From NCBI GenBank assembly GCA_016209205.1, contig JACQWQ010000071.1, positions 1-64,000 on the forward strand: DNA of 64,000 bases. Reading direction: 5' to 3'. Position 1 is the stretch's first letter. The number at the start of each line of letters is the position of its first letter. This DNA comes from Chloroflexota bacterium. GTDB taxonomy: Bacteria; Chloroflexota; Anaerolineae; UBA4142; SHND01. Below are positions 1 to 9,000 of the stretch, one piece after another. Both the position numbers and the translations under genes were made by a program. A model generated the notes under the pieces. That model was given only the letters and a program-made list of their open reading frames with translations. It was not told where the DNA came from and made no database searches.

Positions 1-1
1 C

Positions 2-595
2 CGTCCGTTTTACTTGCCATGGGTCGCGTTTCGCGAATACGGCGATTGGTGCGACGCGTTGGGCAACGCGTTGGCGATTCTTACGGGCATCGCGGGCAAG
101 CATCGCAGTGCGCACATCCTGCGCTATATGAATGATGTGGGCATGGCGGAGCCGTATCCAACCAAAGCGATCTATCCGCCCATTTTTCCCGGCGAAAGCA
201 ATTGGCGCGATTATTATCGCAGCCGCAATTTGAATTTGCCGCATCAATATCACAACGGCGGCATCTGGCCCATGGTCGGCGGATTTCACATTGCCGCGTT
301 GGTGCGACAGGGTTGGTACGACGAAGCGGAATGTTTGCTCGATTTGCTCGCGCAAGCCAACCGGCGCGGGCACGCGCACGAATGGGAATTTAACGAATGG
401 CTGCACGGCGAAACGGGACGCCCGATGGGATACACCCTGCAAGCATGGTCCGCCGCCATGTTTTTGTACGCCGAACACGCCCTACGCACCAAGCAGCTGC
501 CTTTGTTTGACGAATTGTTTGCCATGCGCGCACACACGGAGGACGACGAAGGCGAAATTGTTTTTCTGCAACCGGGAGGTGGGCCCGGCGCGTAA
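2..595 (+). CDS. Glycoside hydrolase, (alpha/alpha)6-barrel, GH100-like (3' part only)
   Basis: The reading frame is open from the window edge, so only the C-terminal part is present; the TTG at 14 listed in the track is not a credible start. The protein resembles the C-terminal half of neutral-invertase/glycogen-debranching-like barrels. Visible family-like motifs are YHNGGIWPMVGGF, WEFNEWLHG and QAWSAAMFLYA, which line the sugar pocket and the last helices of such barrels. No signal peptide can be judged because the N-terminus is missing. Substrate cannot be assigned; sucrose or an alpha-glucan is the family-based guess. The short tail rich in Gly/Pro before the stop looks non-conserved. 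An amylo-alpha-1,6-glucosidase assignment is the main alternative. Confidence 0.72.
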   Translation, partial: RPFYLPWVAFREYGDWCDALGNALAILTGIAGKHRSAHILRYMNDVGMAEPYPTKAIYPPIFPGESNWRDYYRSRNLNLPHQYHNGGIWPMVGGFHIAALVRQGWYDEAECLLDLLAQANRRGHAHEWEFNEWLHGETGRPMGYTLQAWSAAMFLYAEHALRTKQLPLFDELFAMRAHTEDDEGEIVFLQPGGGPGA

Positions 596-665
596 GGATT
601 TGTAAAGAAACTAGCGCCCAGTGTCGAAAACCAGTTGAACTCCAGTTCGCGGGTCGTAGTGCAAT

Positions 666-746
666 TGATCCACGAATAATTGCGCGAACTCCGCGCGACG
701 AATAACACGAATTAAAATTAGTGCGATTGGTGTTATTCGTGGATCA
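666..746. repeat. Inverted repeat with 14-bp arms
   Basis: TGATCCACGAATAA at 666-679 is matched exactly by its reverse complement at 733-746. The core repeats parts of the same words (CGAATAACACGAATT). A related word, ATTCGTGTTATTCGTGG, occurs again near 19877. This suggests a dispersed palindromic element rather than a gene-specific operator. It occupies most of the gap between the glycosidase and brnT. Confidence 0.7.
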
Positions 747-821
747 CTCGGTTGGCGCACACGCCGAACGCGCGTCGCCAACCTCTGTATGTTCCCGAAC
801 GCGCGGAAAGTTTTGCTTTTG

Positions 822-830
822 TGATACAAT
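822..830 (+). promoter_or_regulatory. Extended -10 promoter of brnTA
   Basis: TGATACAAT contains an extended -10 (TG, one base, TACAAT). The likely GTG start of brnT lies only 6 nt downstream of the -10, so the transcript would begin at or next to the start codon. No clear -35 or Shine-Dalgarno sequence is visible. BrnA-type antitoxins normally repress their own promoter, so an operator may overlap this site. Confidence 0.5.
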
Positions 831-836
831 CCTGTT

Positions 837-1109
837 GTGCATTATGAATGGGACGTGAGCAAAGCGCAAGCAAACTTGCGAAAACACGGCGTTGACTTTG
901 CAGATGCGGCAACGGTCTTTTCGGACGATTACGCGTTGACGATTCCCGATGAAGAGATTGAACACGAGGATCGCTATGTGACCATCGGCATGGATGCACT
1001 TGGGCGAATCCTTGTCGTCGTATACACTTGGCGCGGCGAAACGATCAGGATTATTTCCGCGCGCAAAGCAGAGCGTTACGAACGCCGCCAACAGGAAGGA
1101 CAGGTATGA
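837..1109 (+). CDS. brnT: BrnT family type II toxin (RNase)
   Basis: This 90-residue protein has the standard BrnT/DUF497 pattern: it opens YEWDVSKAQANLRKHGVDF, continues with ATVF, and ends with an IISARKAERYER block that carries the conserved Arg-rich C-terminal motif. Known BrnT proteins are RelE-fold ribonucleases that stop translation until bound by BrnA. The start is a GTG placed immediately after the -10 element, so translation may be leaderless. The stop overlaps the start of the antitoxin gene by 4 nt (GTATGA), indicating coupled translation. Toxin first, antitoxin second is the usual brnTA order. Confidence 0.9.
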   Translation: MHYEWDVSKAQANLRKHGVDFADAATVFSDDYALTIPDEEIEHEDRYVTIGMDALGRILVVVYTWRGETIRIISARKAERYERRQQEGQV

Positions 1110-1405
1110 AAGCAAAGTACGATTTTAGTCATGCCAAACGCGGTGCGGTGGATCCCGCGCCGAAAGGGACAACGCGCGTCACGTTTGCAGTGGATGACGA
1201 GATCCTTGATTGGTTCCGCACACAAGTCCATGTTGCAAACGGCGGGAATTATCAAGCGTTGATGAATCATGCCTTGCGCGAATACATTGCTAATCATAAT
1301 CGCGATCTGGAAGAAATTGTGCGCCGTGTAGTGCGTCAGGAATTAAGGGCGCGAGAACCGCACAGCACGCGGCGTGTGCAATCACGTAAAGCCACGCAAC
1401 CCTGA
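1106..1405 (+). CDS. brnA: BrnA family antitoxin
   Basis: The 99-residue product has the layout of BrnA antitoxins. It has a variable N-terminus, a ribbon-helix-helix-like segment (KGTTRVTFAVDDEILDWFR) for DNA binding, and a helical C-terminus for toxin contact. The longer ORF in the track starts inside brnT. The ATG at 1106 is preferred because it forms a 4-nt overlap with the brnT stop and follows AGGAAGGACAG, which serves as ribosome site. It should neutralise BrnT and repress the operon. The C-terminal tail is longer and more basic than usual. Confidence 0.88.
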   Translation: MKAKYDFSHAKRGAVDPAPKGTTRVTFAVDDEILDWFRTQVHVANGGNYQALMNHALREYIANHNRDLEEIVRRVVRQELRAREPHSTRRVQSRKATQP

Positions 1406-1410
1406 AATAG

Positions 1411-1438
1411 AAAAACGGCGCATCAAGCGCCGCTTTTT
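1411..1438. terminator. Bidirectional terminator between brnA and radA
   Basis: The stem CGGCGC/GCGCCG with loop ATCAA is flanked by AAAAA on the left and TTTTT on the right, so it can end transcription from both converging genes. The T-run overlaps the radA stop codon. Confidence 0.85.
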
Positions 1439-2819
1439 ATTTGATCAATGCCATCTCCAACGCCTCGCCTACACTTTTCGCGCCGACCAGTTGAATCCCG
1501 TTCGTCTTGTCCGCCAACTGCCGCGCAATCGGATACGGGACGAGCGCGCGCTTGAATCCCAACTTGCTCGCCTCTTTGACGCGCTTTTCCGCCGACGCAA
1601 TGTTGCGCAGTTCGCCGCTCAATCCCACTTCGCCCATCACCGCCAAATCATCCCACACGCGGTAATCTTTGAAACTCGACGCGATGGCAACCGCGACGGA
1701 CAAGTCCGCGGCGGGTTCACTGATTTTCAATCCCCCGACCACGTTCACAAAAATATCTTGATTGTACAATTTCAGCCCGACGCGTTTTGTCAGTACCGCC
1801 GTCAAAAGCAGCAAACGGTTCATGTCCACACCATTCGCAGTGCGGCGCGGCAGACCGAAGGCAGTTACACTTGTCAACGCTTGAATTTCCACGAGTAACG
1901 GTCGCGTGCCTTCTAACGTTACGGCAATCGCGTTGCCCGCCGCGTCCGCTGCGCGTTCCGCAAGAAACGCTTCGCTCGGATTCGCGACTTCGATCATGCC
2001 TTCTTGCGTCATTTCAAACACGCCCACTTCATCCGTCGCGCCGAAACGATTTTTCACCGAGCGCAAGAGCCGATACGTGTGATAGCGTTCGCCTTCGAGA
2101 TACAAGACCGAGTCCACGAGATGCTGCAAGACGAGCGGACCGGCAATCGAACCCGCTTTCGTCACGTGCCCGATGATAAAAATCGGAATGTTGGTGCTCT
2201 TTGCCAACTGCGTCAAGCGCGCGCCGCATTCTTTAACTTGCGCCACGCCGCCCGCCGCGCTGTCAATCAATTCCGAATAGATCGTTTGAATCGAGTCCAC
2301 GATGACGAGTTTCGGCTGCAAGCTGGTCACGTGATTGGAAATTTCTTCGAGCGACGTTTCGTTGAGCAAAAACAAATTGTCGGCATTCACGCCGAGCCGC
2401 GCCGCGCGCAGTTTGATTTGTTGAATGGATTCTTCCGCCGACACGTACAACACCGCGCCGACGGAATTGGACAACTCCGCCGCGAGTTGGAGCATCAACG
2501 ACGATTTGCCAATGCCCGGTTCGCCGCTGATCAACACGGCGGAACCCAACACAATCCCCCCCCCCAACACGCGATTCAATTCGCCGAGCGCAACCGGAAT
2601 GCGCGAAAATTCATCCGCGCGCACCTTGCTCAACGCGGTGGGCGTGGAGCGCGGCGCGAGCGACGCGAGCGGATTGGTCGTCGCGGGGGTTCGCTGTTCC
2701 ACCGTTTCGACGAGCGAGTCCCACGTATTGCAATTGGGGCAGCGCCCGTACCAACTGGACGAAACAAATTCGCAGTTCGCGCAAACATATTGGGTGCGGA
2801 GTTTTGGGGTTTTCGGCAT
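1437..2819 (-). CDS. radA: DNA repair protein RadA
   Basis: RadA is a RecA-like ATPase that promotes branch migration during recombinational repair. The 460-residue product shows a four-cysteine zinc finger (CANC...CPNC, residues 13-30), a Walker A motif GEPGIGKSS near residue 100, the RadA-specific KNRFG motif near residue 255, and a Lon-like C-terminal domain. The track ORF begins 49 codons upstream. I chose the ATG at 2819 because MPKTPKLRTQYVC is the normal family start and GAGGAAT precedes it. Length is typical. It is convergent with brnA and transcribed alone. Confidence 0.96.
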   Translation of the reverse strand: MPKTPKLRTQYVCANCEFVSSSWYGRCPNCNTWDSLVETVEQRTPATTNPLASLAPRSTPTALSKVRADEFSRIPVALGELNRVLGGGIVLGSAVLISGEPGIGKSSLMLQLAAELSNSVGAVLYVSAEESIQQIKLRAARLGVNADNLFLLNETSLEEISNHVTSLQPKLVIVDSIQTIYSELIDSAAGGVAQVKECGARLTQLAKSTNIPIFIIGHVTKAGSIAGPLVLQHLVDSVLYLEGERYHTYRLLRSVKNRFGATDEVGVFEMTQEGMIEVANPSEAFLAERAADAAGNAIAVTLEGTRPLLVEIQALTSVTAFGLPRRTANGVDMNRLLLLTAVLTKRVGLKLYNQDIFVNVVGGLKISEPAADLSVAVAIASSFKDYRVWDDLAVMGEVGLSGELRNIASAEKRVKEASKLGFKRALVPYPIARQLADKTNGIQLVGAKSVGEALEMALIK

Positions 2820-3073
2820 GAGATTCCTCGCTTGAGTGGCAGGACAAATTGACAACGCGACTGTAGCACATCTGTTCTCGTGTGTCAATCTGAAATGAAT
2901 TCGTAATTTTACGAAAAGCGTGCGAATCCAACTGCGTTTGCTCCCGTAGGACAACGCGCAGTCCAACTGTGCTATAACGTTTTGCTGAAAAAAGATCCAA
3001 TGCGTCCGTATTGGAAATCCGCGTTATAATCTCTCAAACCCTCGAGGATAAATCACTCATGTTACGCACTGTC

Positions 3074-3320
3074 ATCCCTCAATTCCCTCAATTCTTCGGG
3101 ACATGCCTTCGGGACAGGTTTTCGAGGAGCGGTTTTTGCGATGCGATGCAGTTCATCGCCGAAATCTCTATTGCCGAAGACCGAGATTTCTCGCAAAACT
3201 TGTCCCGAAGAATTGAGGGAACGGCTGCACAGAAACTTCCGGCGTGTTGACCGAGCCATTGGACGAAAAACGCGAATCCCTCAATTCCCTCAATACTTCG
3301 GGACAAGCCTTCGGGACAGG
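3074..3320. repeat. CTCAATTCC/TTCGGGACA repeats between radA and the restriction gene
   Basis: A 45-nt unit starting ATCCCTCAATTCCCTCAAT occurs at 3074-3118 and again at 3276-3320 with two mismatches. A partial inverted copy (CCGAAGAATTGAGGGAA) lies at about 3200-3222. Within each unit, CCTCAATT and CTTCGGGACA are themselves duplicated. The 583-bp gap from 2820 to 3402 contains nothing else I can call a gene. Confidence 0.85.
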
Positions 3321-3402
3321 TCTGCGCGAATCTTGGCGAATCTTACAAATCCGAATATTTCGCGCGAAATGACATTTACTGCGTAACGTGAGTTAAATCA
3401 GT

Positions 3403-4095
3403 ATGGCTAAACAAATGACGCTTGCCGAGTTCAGAAAAGCATTTGCTAACCTCAAACAGCAAGGACGGGTTCCGACGCACCGCAACGGACCCACCGGAAT
3501 TGGACAAACACTTGAGCAGCTCTTGGGATTGAAAGAAAACAACATCGCCTTGCCAGACCTGCGCCAAATCGAATTAAAGGCGCACCGCATCGGGTCCACA
3601 TCCATGATTACATTGTTCACGTTTAATCGCAAAGCATGGCGCATGAGACCACTGGAAGCGGTCAGAAGCTACGGCACGCGTGACGCCGACGGACGTTTGG
3701 GGTCGTACTATACGATGTCCCGCACGCCGAATAGCGGAGGACTGTTCCTCTACATTGAACCCAGCACAATTTCAGTCCGTCACATTTCCGGTCAAATCAT
3801 CGCGGAATGGCCGCTCTCGGAGCTTGCTGAGCGCTTTATGCAAAAAGTGCCGGGCTTGATTTTGGCAAGTGCCTTTAGCGAAATGCGCGGCGATGTCGAA
3901 TGGTTCAAGTTTGACCGTGCGCAATTGTTGACAGATACTTGGCCGCAAATCATGCGTAACCAAATTTTGGAAGGGAACATTCTGGTAGACCTTCGCTTGC
4001 ACGACCAAATCACACGCGCGCGGAATCACGGGACTGGTTTCCGAGTACGTGAAGACAAGCTGTTATCATTATTCAAATCCGTCAAAGAGCTCTGA
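3403..4095 (+). CDS. MvaI/BcnI family type II restriction endonuclease
   Basis: The 230-residue protein carries the signature of the MvaI/BcnI family. GPTGIGQTLEQLLGLKENN (about residues 30-48) is followed by PDLRQIELKA, whose E-x-K completes a PD-(D/E)XK-type active site. These enzymes act as monomers and cut short pseudo-palindromes such as CCWGG or CCSGG; which site this one cuts cannot be read from sequence. The ATG at 3403 begins right at the conserved N-terminus. The methyltransferase gene starts 2 nt after its stop, giving a compact R-M operon. Confidence 0.85.
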   Translation: MAKQMTLAEFRKAFANLKQQGRVPTHRNGPTGIGQTLEQLLGLKENNIALPDLRQIELKAHRIGSTSMITLFTFNRKAWRMRPLEAVRSYGTRDADGRLGSYYTMSRTPNSGGLFLYIEPSTISVRHISGQIIAEWPLSELAERFMQKVPGLILASAFSEMRGDVEWFKFDRAQLLTDTWPQIMRNQILEGNILVDLRLHDQITRARNHGTGFRVREDKLLSLFKSVKEL

Positions 4096-4097
4096 AT

Positions 4098-5474
4098 ATG
4101 GCATATCCCACACAGTTGACTTTTCTCACAAATGCAGACGACCGCACGCAAGATTGGACTTTTAATGGCGCTTCCACGCGTGAGCTCACACACTGCTATC
4201 ACGACTATCCGGCACGGATGATTCCCCAAGTCGCGGGCAAGCTCCTGGACATGTTTGCGGCGGTGGATGCCACCTTACTCTTTGACCCTTACTGTGGCAC
4301 AGGCACCTCACTGGTCGAGGGGATGATGCGCGGACTCGATGTCATTGGCACCGACTTGAATCCATTGGCACGCTTGATTGCCCAAGCCAAAACTCTAACC
4401 CCTGATCTACAAACCATTGACAAAGAAATTTCCCGATTCCATCGCTTTGCCAACCGCGCAGACTCTCATCCTCTTCCTGCAACGCCGGAAATAATGGGAA
4501 TTAGCCGTCTCGAGTTTTGGTTCAAACCGCTAGTTATCGAAAAGCTGGCTCGACTCGTACGCTTTATTGATCAAATTGGTGATGCAGACGCAAAGATTTT
4601 CTTCCAAGTCGCGTTTAGTGAAACTGTGCGTGAAAGCTCAAACACACGTAACGAGGAATTCAAACTCTATCGTTACGATGCCGAACACTTGAAGAAATTC
4701 AACCCCGACGCATTTGAGATCATGTCGGCAAAGCTAAAACGAAATAGAATTGGGTTACAGAAATTTCTGACACGCATGCGCAATTTTTCGCACCCGCCAA
4801 CTTGTACGGTCTATGGTTTCAACACGGTTGATCAAATCCCCTCCCAGATGATTCTGCCCGCTAGCGTTGATATTGTCGTCACCTCTCCACCCTATGGAGA
4901 TTCACATACCACTGTTGCCTACGGTCAATACTCTCGCCTCTCTGCCGCATGGCTGGGCTTGGACGAGCCGGACAAAATTGACGCTAAACTCATGGGGAGC
5001 AAAATCTATAAACGTGCTCCTGATTTGCAGTGCGCCGCGCTTGAGCAAGCAATCCAGACAATTCATTCCGTTGACCCAAAACGCGCTTCAGAGGTTGCTG
5101 CTTTTTATGCAGACCTGAAATCGTCCATCACACATGTTTCGGAACTGATCAAGCCCGGTGGTTATGCCTGTTACGTCGTCGGCAATCGGAAAGTAAAAGG
5201 CCGTGTCCTCCCCACCAATGCAGCAGTCCGCTCCTTTTTTGAAATTTGCGAATTCGAATATATTGATACCTTCATTCGTTCTATACCCAACAAGCGCATG
5301 CCCTTGCGGAACAGTCCGACAAATGCCACGGGCCAAGTTGAACCGACAATGACAAACGAATACATTGTCGTTATGCGCCGACCCATGCCAAGAACCTTAC
5401 GCGAACGTCGCGCCAGCGCCAAGTCATACATGATTCCTCCAAAGGCGCCCAAACGAAATTCAAAAAAAACATAA
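4098..5474 (+). CDS. DNA methyltransferase of the R-M system (probable N4-cytosine)
   Basis: This 458-residue enzyme should protect host DNA from the neighbouring nuclease. A motif X-like segment (HDYPARMIPQ, near 35) comes first. The SAM-binding motif I follows (FDPYCGTGT, 62-70), with the acidic TDLNP behind it. The catalytic motif IV is TSPPY (262-266). TSPPY favours exocyclic N4-cytosine methylation, matching known MvaI/BcnI partners. About 190 residues separate motifs I and IV, so target recognition is probably there. ATG 4098 follows the endonuclease stop by 2 nt. A lysine-rich tail ends in a run of A bases next to a methyltransferase remnant. Confidence 0.85.
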   Translation: MAYPTQLTFLTNADDRTQDWTFNGASTRELTHCYHDYPARMIPQVAGKLLDMFAAVDATLLFDPYCGTGTSLVEGMMRGLDVIGTDLNPLARLIAQAKTLTPDLQTIDKEISRFHRFANRADSHPLPATPEIMGISRLEFWFKPLVIEKLARLVRFIDQIGDADAKIFFQVAFSETVRESSNTRNEEFKLYRYDAEHLKKFNPDAFEIMSAKLKRNRIGLQKFLTRMRNFSHPPTCTVYGFNTVDQIPSQMILPASVDIVVTSPPYGDSHTTVAYGQYSRLSAAWLGLDEPDKIDAKLMGSKIYKRAPDLQCAALEQAIQTIHSVDPKRASEVAAFYADLKSSITHVSELIKPGGYACYVVGNRKVKGRVLPTNAAVRSFFEICEFEYIDTFIRSIPNKRMPLRNSPTNATGQVEPTMTNEYIVVMRRPMPRTLRERRASAKSYMIPPKAPKRNSKKT

Positions 5475-5659
5475 TCGCGCTGGTCGAACGCATGTTGTTG
5501 CTGCACCAACAACGCGCCGCCGCGCAAACCGAGACCGACCAACAACTCTTTCAGCGCCAAATTGATGCGACGGATGAGCAAATTGACGCCCTCGTGTATG
5601 AACTCTATGGCTTGACCGACGGCGAAATCCAAATTGCCAAAGGGACGCCGCCGCGTTGA
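5471..5659 (+). pseudogene. C-terminal remnant of an Eco57I/TaqI-like methyltransferase
   Basis: In a different frame from the upstream methyltransferase, directly after its poly-A end, the sequence encodes IIALVERMLLLHQQ, then QIDATDEQIDALVYELYGLT, then a stop at 5657-5659. This is the typical C-terminal tail of TaqI/Eco57I-type methylases and specificity proteins. It lacks a start, a catalytic domain and a ribosome site, so it is a gene end left by replacement or recombination. It is too short for the ORF track. Confidence 0.7.
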
Positions 5660-5686
5660 TTTTTCAAAATTAGGGTCATTTGTCGC

Positions 5687-5714
5687 TTGACAAATCTAAA
5701 GCGGGGATTAAAAT
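5687..5714 (+). promoter_or_regulatory. Sigma70-like promoter upstream of the beta-propeller gene
   Basis: TTGACA and TAAAAT are separated by 16 nt. It is the best promoter-like site in the 409-bp gap before the secreted protein and implies a leader of about 350 nt. Confidence 0.6.
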
Positions 5715-6068
5715 GGCATTAGCTTTGTTCACGCCAGTAACTCGACGTGACGATTTATCAACGGGGATAATTCGTACGACCCGGGAGTGATCTGGATTCA
5801 CGTTCCTCCCCCCCAAAACATTCGCAAATTACTACAATCAGATGTTCAATTTTCCGCATGTCTTCACTTGGCTACAGGTGAAGCTTTTCCGCGTACATGA
5901 CAATCCGCCGTCATGCGGCGCCGCCGCGCGTTTTCCCCGAAACGCAGGCGTCAAGTTCGCTTAGGGCTTGAGGCAACGAGAGGAGCGAGTAGCGAGCGAG
6001 AGAATCAACACCTCAACTTTATCTTTTAATCCCAGCCCAATTGGCACACGTAACATTGGAGGAGAACT
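5715..6068 (+). other. Long untranslated leader with no recognised gene
   Basis: No ORF or known RNA is recognised here. A small perfect stem, CTTCAC/GTGAAG, lies near 5863-5884, and a GC-rich inverted segment (CCGCCGTCATGCGGCG) follows near 5910. The segment ends with GGAGGAGAACT before the ATG at 6069. It may be a regulatory leader or simply spacer. Confidence 0.4.
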
Positions 6069-9000
6069 ATGTCTGCACGCAAAGCACTCGTTCTGCTTTC
6101 GCTATTACTGTTGTTGGGCATCCTCTTTACCCTGCCGTCATCCACCCAGGCAGCGAATCGAGGACCCAACCAACCATCCGCACAGAACAATGTCGCCGTT
6201 CCCCCGGACGACGACGATACGGTGACCAAACCGAGCAAAGCGCCGCCGGTAGAGTCCGAAAGCGCACAATTTCTTGAAGCGCGGGACAACTATTACTTGT
6301 TGCCCCGGCTCGCAGGAACGAATCCGTTGAGCCTCGAAGACGCCTCCGAACTGCAGTTGGAGGCAACACAGCGCGCGATGGAAATGCGCGCAAATGCGCC
6401 TGAAGCATTGCCCAAAGCGTATGGCGGCGCATGGGACCCGCGCGGTCCGAACCCGATCATTCAAATCCAGCGCACCACGTTCCCTTTTACTGCCGTTTCC
6501 GGGCGCATCGGCGCCGTCTTGATTCTGCCGAATGGGCAGTACATCATCGGCGCGGCGCAAGGCGGTATCTGGACGTGGGCCGAGGGCAACTATGAATGGA
6601 CCCCGCGCACCGACAATATCGGCTCGATGTCCATCGGTTCGCTCGCCTATGCCCCGTCCAATCCGAGCATCGTGTATGCTGGGACGGGTGAAGGTCATCT
6701 TTCCGGCGACAACATTGCCGGTAATGGTATTTTGAAATCTACTGATGGCGGCTTTACGTGGGCGCACGTGAGCGGCAAACAGCTCGTCGGCATGTCCACC
6801 TCCGCCATCGTCGTGGACCCCGATGACGCCAATCATCTCTATGTCGCCACACTGCGCGGTCGCGGCGGCGTCCGCCGCGTCACCCATCCGGTCAAACGAC
6901 CCTATGGCATCTACGAGTCGTTCGACGGCGGCGCGACCTGGACTCTGCTCAAAGGGTACAACGACCAATTCAAGGGTGCTACAGACCTCGAAATGGACCC
7001 CCAGAACAAGATGATCATGTACTCTTCTTTCTGGGGCACAGGCATCTTTAAATCCACCGACGGCGGACAAACGTGGTCCCAGATCATGAACGGTCTGCCC
7101 ACCGACGCGGTTTGGGATGCTTCGCCGACGCGTTTTGCCCTCGGCCTTTCCCATCCGACCGGGCAAGGCGCGGTCTTGTACACCGGTTTTGATTACATTG
7201 ACACCAACGGCGAAACCGTGCTCTCGCACGTCTGGAAATCGACCGACGAAGGCGCGAACTGGTTCCAGACCGCCACTGGCACGAACCCTGACAACGTAGA
7301 AGATTACTGCGGCGGTCAATGCTGGTACGATAACGTCATCGCCGTTGACCCCACGAATCCCGACATCGTGTTCGCGCTCGGTCAGTTCAAATACTATCTA
7401 GGGTCGGGCGGTTTCTATCGCTCGGACGACGGCGGCAACAACTGGCTTGACATCGCATGTGACCAACATCCCGACTTTCAAGCGTTCGCCTTTAATCCCA
7501 GCGATCCGAACGAAGTCATCTATGGCAGTGACGCCGGAGTATGGCGCTCCATGGACCAGGGCGGTCGCCACGGTGCCAGTCCGCCTCTCTGTTCCAATAC
7601 CTGGGAAGACCTGAACGGCACAGTGGATCCCAACACCGCCGCAGTGTATGCCCAAACCGGACTGCAAATCACCCAGTTCACCGGTGTTTCCACTATCCCC
7701 ACCATCCCGAATCGTCTCTGGGGCGGCAGTCAAGACAACGGCACCGAACGCAAGTTCAATGCCTCGAATCCATGGTATGACTTTGGCAGCGGTGACGGTG
7801 GCTATACCCTCGTTGATCCGACAAATGGCAACTATGCCTACGGCACGTATTTCGGTATCACGCCGTACCGCTTTACGGTCGCTGCCTTTTTCGCCAACGA
7901 AATAATCCGCACCGGGATTGACCTGAGTGACCGCGCCGAGTTCTACATTCCGTGGGTGATGAACAAGCTCAATCCCCAGCAGTTGTTCCTTGGAACATAT
8001 CGCGTCTATCGCACCAACAACGCCAAAGCCGCGGATTCTGCCGATGTCCTCTGGGAACCCATTAGCAGTGACTTGACTTCGGGCTGCACCGGGACCGCGC
8101 CCAATGGCGGTCGTGGCTGCCTCGTCAGCGCACTGGCAGTTTCAGCGGGTGGTCACGCCGTTTGGGCTGGCACGGAAGAAGGTTGGGTGCAGTATTCCGC
8201 CAGCGCCGTAGATTCCGCCAATCCGAAATGGAACCGGGTTGACCACAACATGTTGCCCGGTCGCCCCGTCCAGTCCATCGCGGTGGATCAATCCAATGCG
8301 CGCCGCGCGTTGGTTGCGTTTGGCGGTTACAACCAAGCTACCCCCGGTTTCCCCGGTCATCTCTTTTTGACCAACGATGCGGGCAAGCATTGGCAAAATG
8401 TCTCTGGCAACCTGCCCAATATTCCGGTGAACAGCGTTATCATGGATCCCAGCTATCCGGACACATTCTATATCGGCACGGATGTGGGTCCTTTCGTGAC
8501 CAATAACGGCGGCGCCAGCTGGGACCCGCTCGGTACCGGTTTCCCGATCGTCCAGACCGTTACGTTGGACCTCGATCCGTGGAATCGCATCCTCGCCGCA
8601 GGCACGCACGGTCGCGGCGCATGGCGCTTGGTGGACAACACCACGCTCATTCCCGGGCTCGTCCTCGAAAAGACTTATCCGGATACACCGATCGGTCCTG
8701 ACACCGATGTGACATTCAATATCACTGTCACAAACATGGGTAACGCCGATGCGACGGGTGTTACCATCACCGACAAAATTAGCGGACGAAACACCTTTGT
8801 CTCTGCCGACAACGGCGGTCACAAGAAAAAAGGTTCCGTCGTCTGGGAAAACCTGACCGTTCCCGCGGGCGACAGCATCACGGTCAGCGAGGTCTGGCAC
8901 ATTTCCGCTAGCGCCAAAAAGAATATCAAGAACAAGAATTATACCGTGACGTCAGCTGAAGGCGTCGGCGCCAAAGGCACACCGCGCGTCGTCAAACTCG

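Noticed and set aside
6138-7319. 393-residue antisense ORF opposite the beta-propeller gene
   Set aside because: Shadow of a long real gene; no ribosome site or family features.
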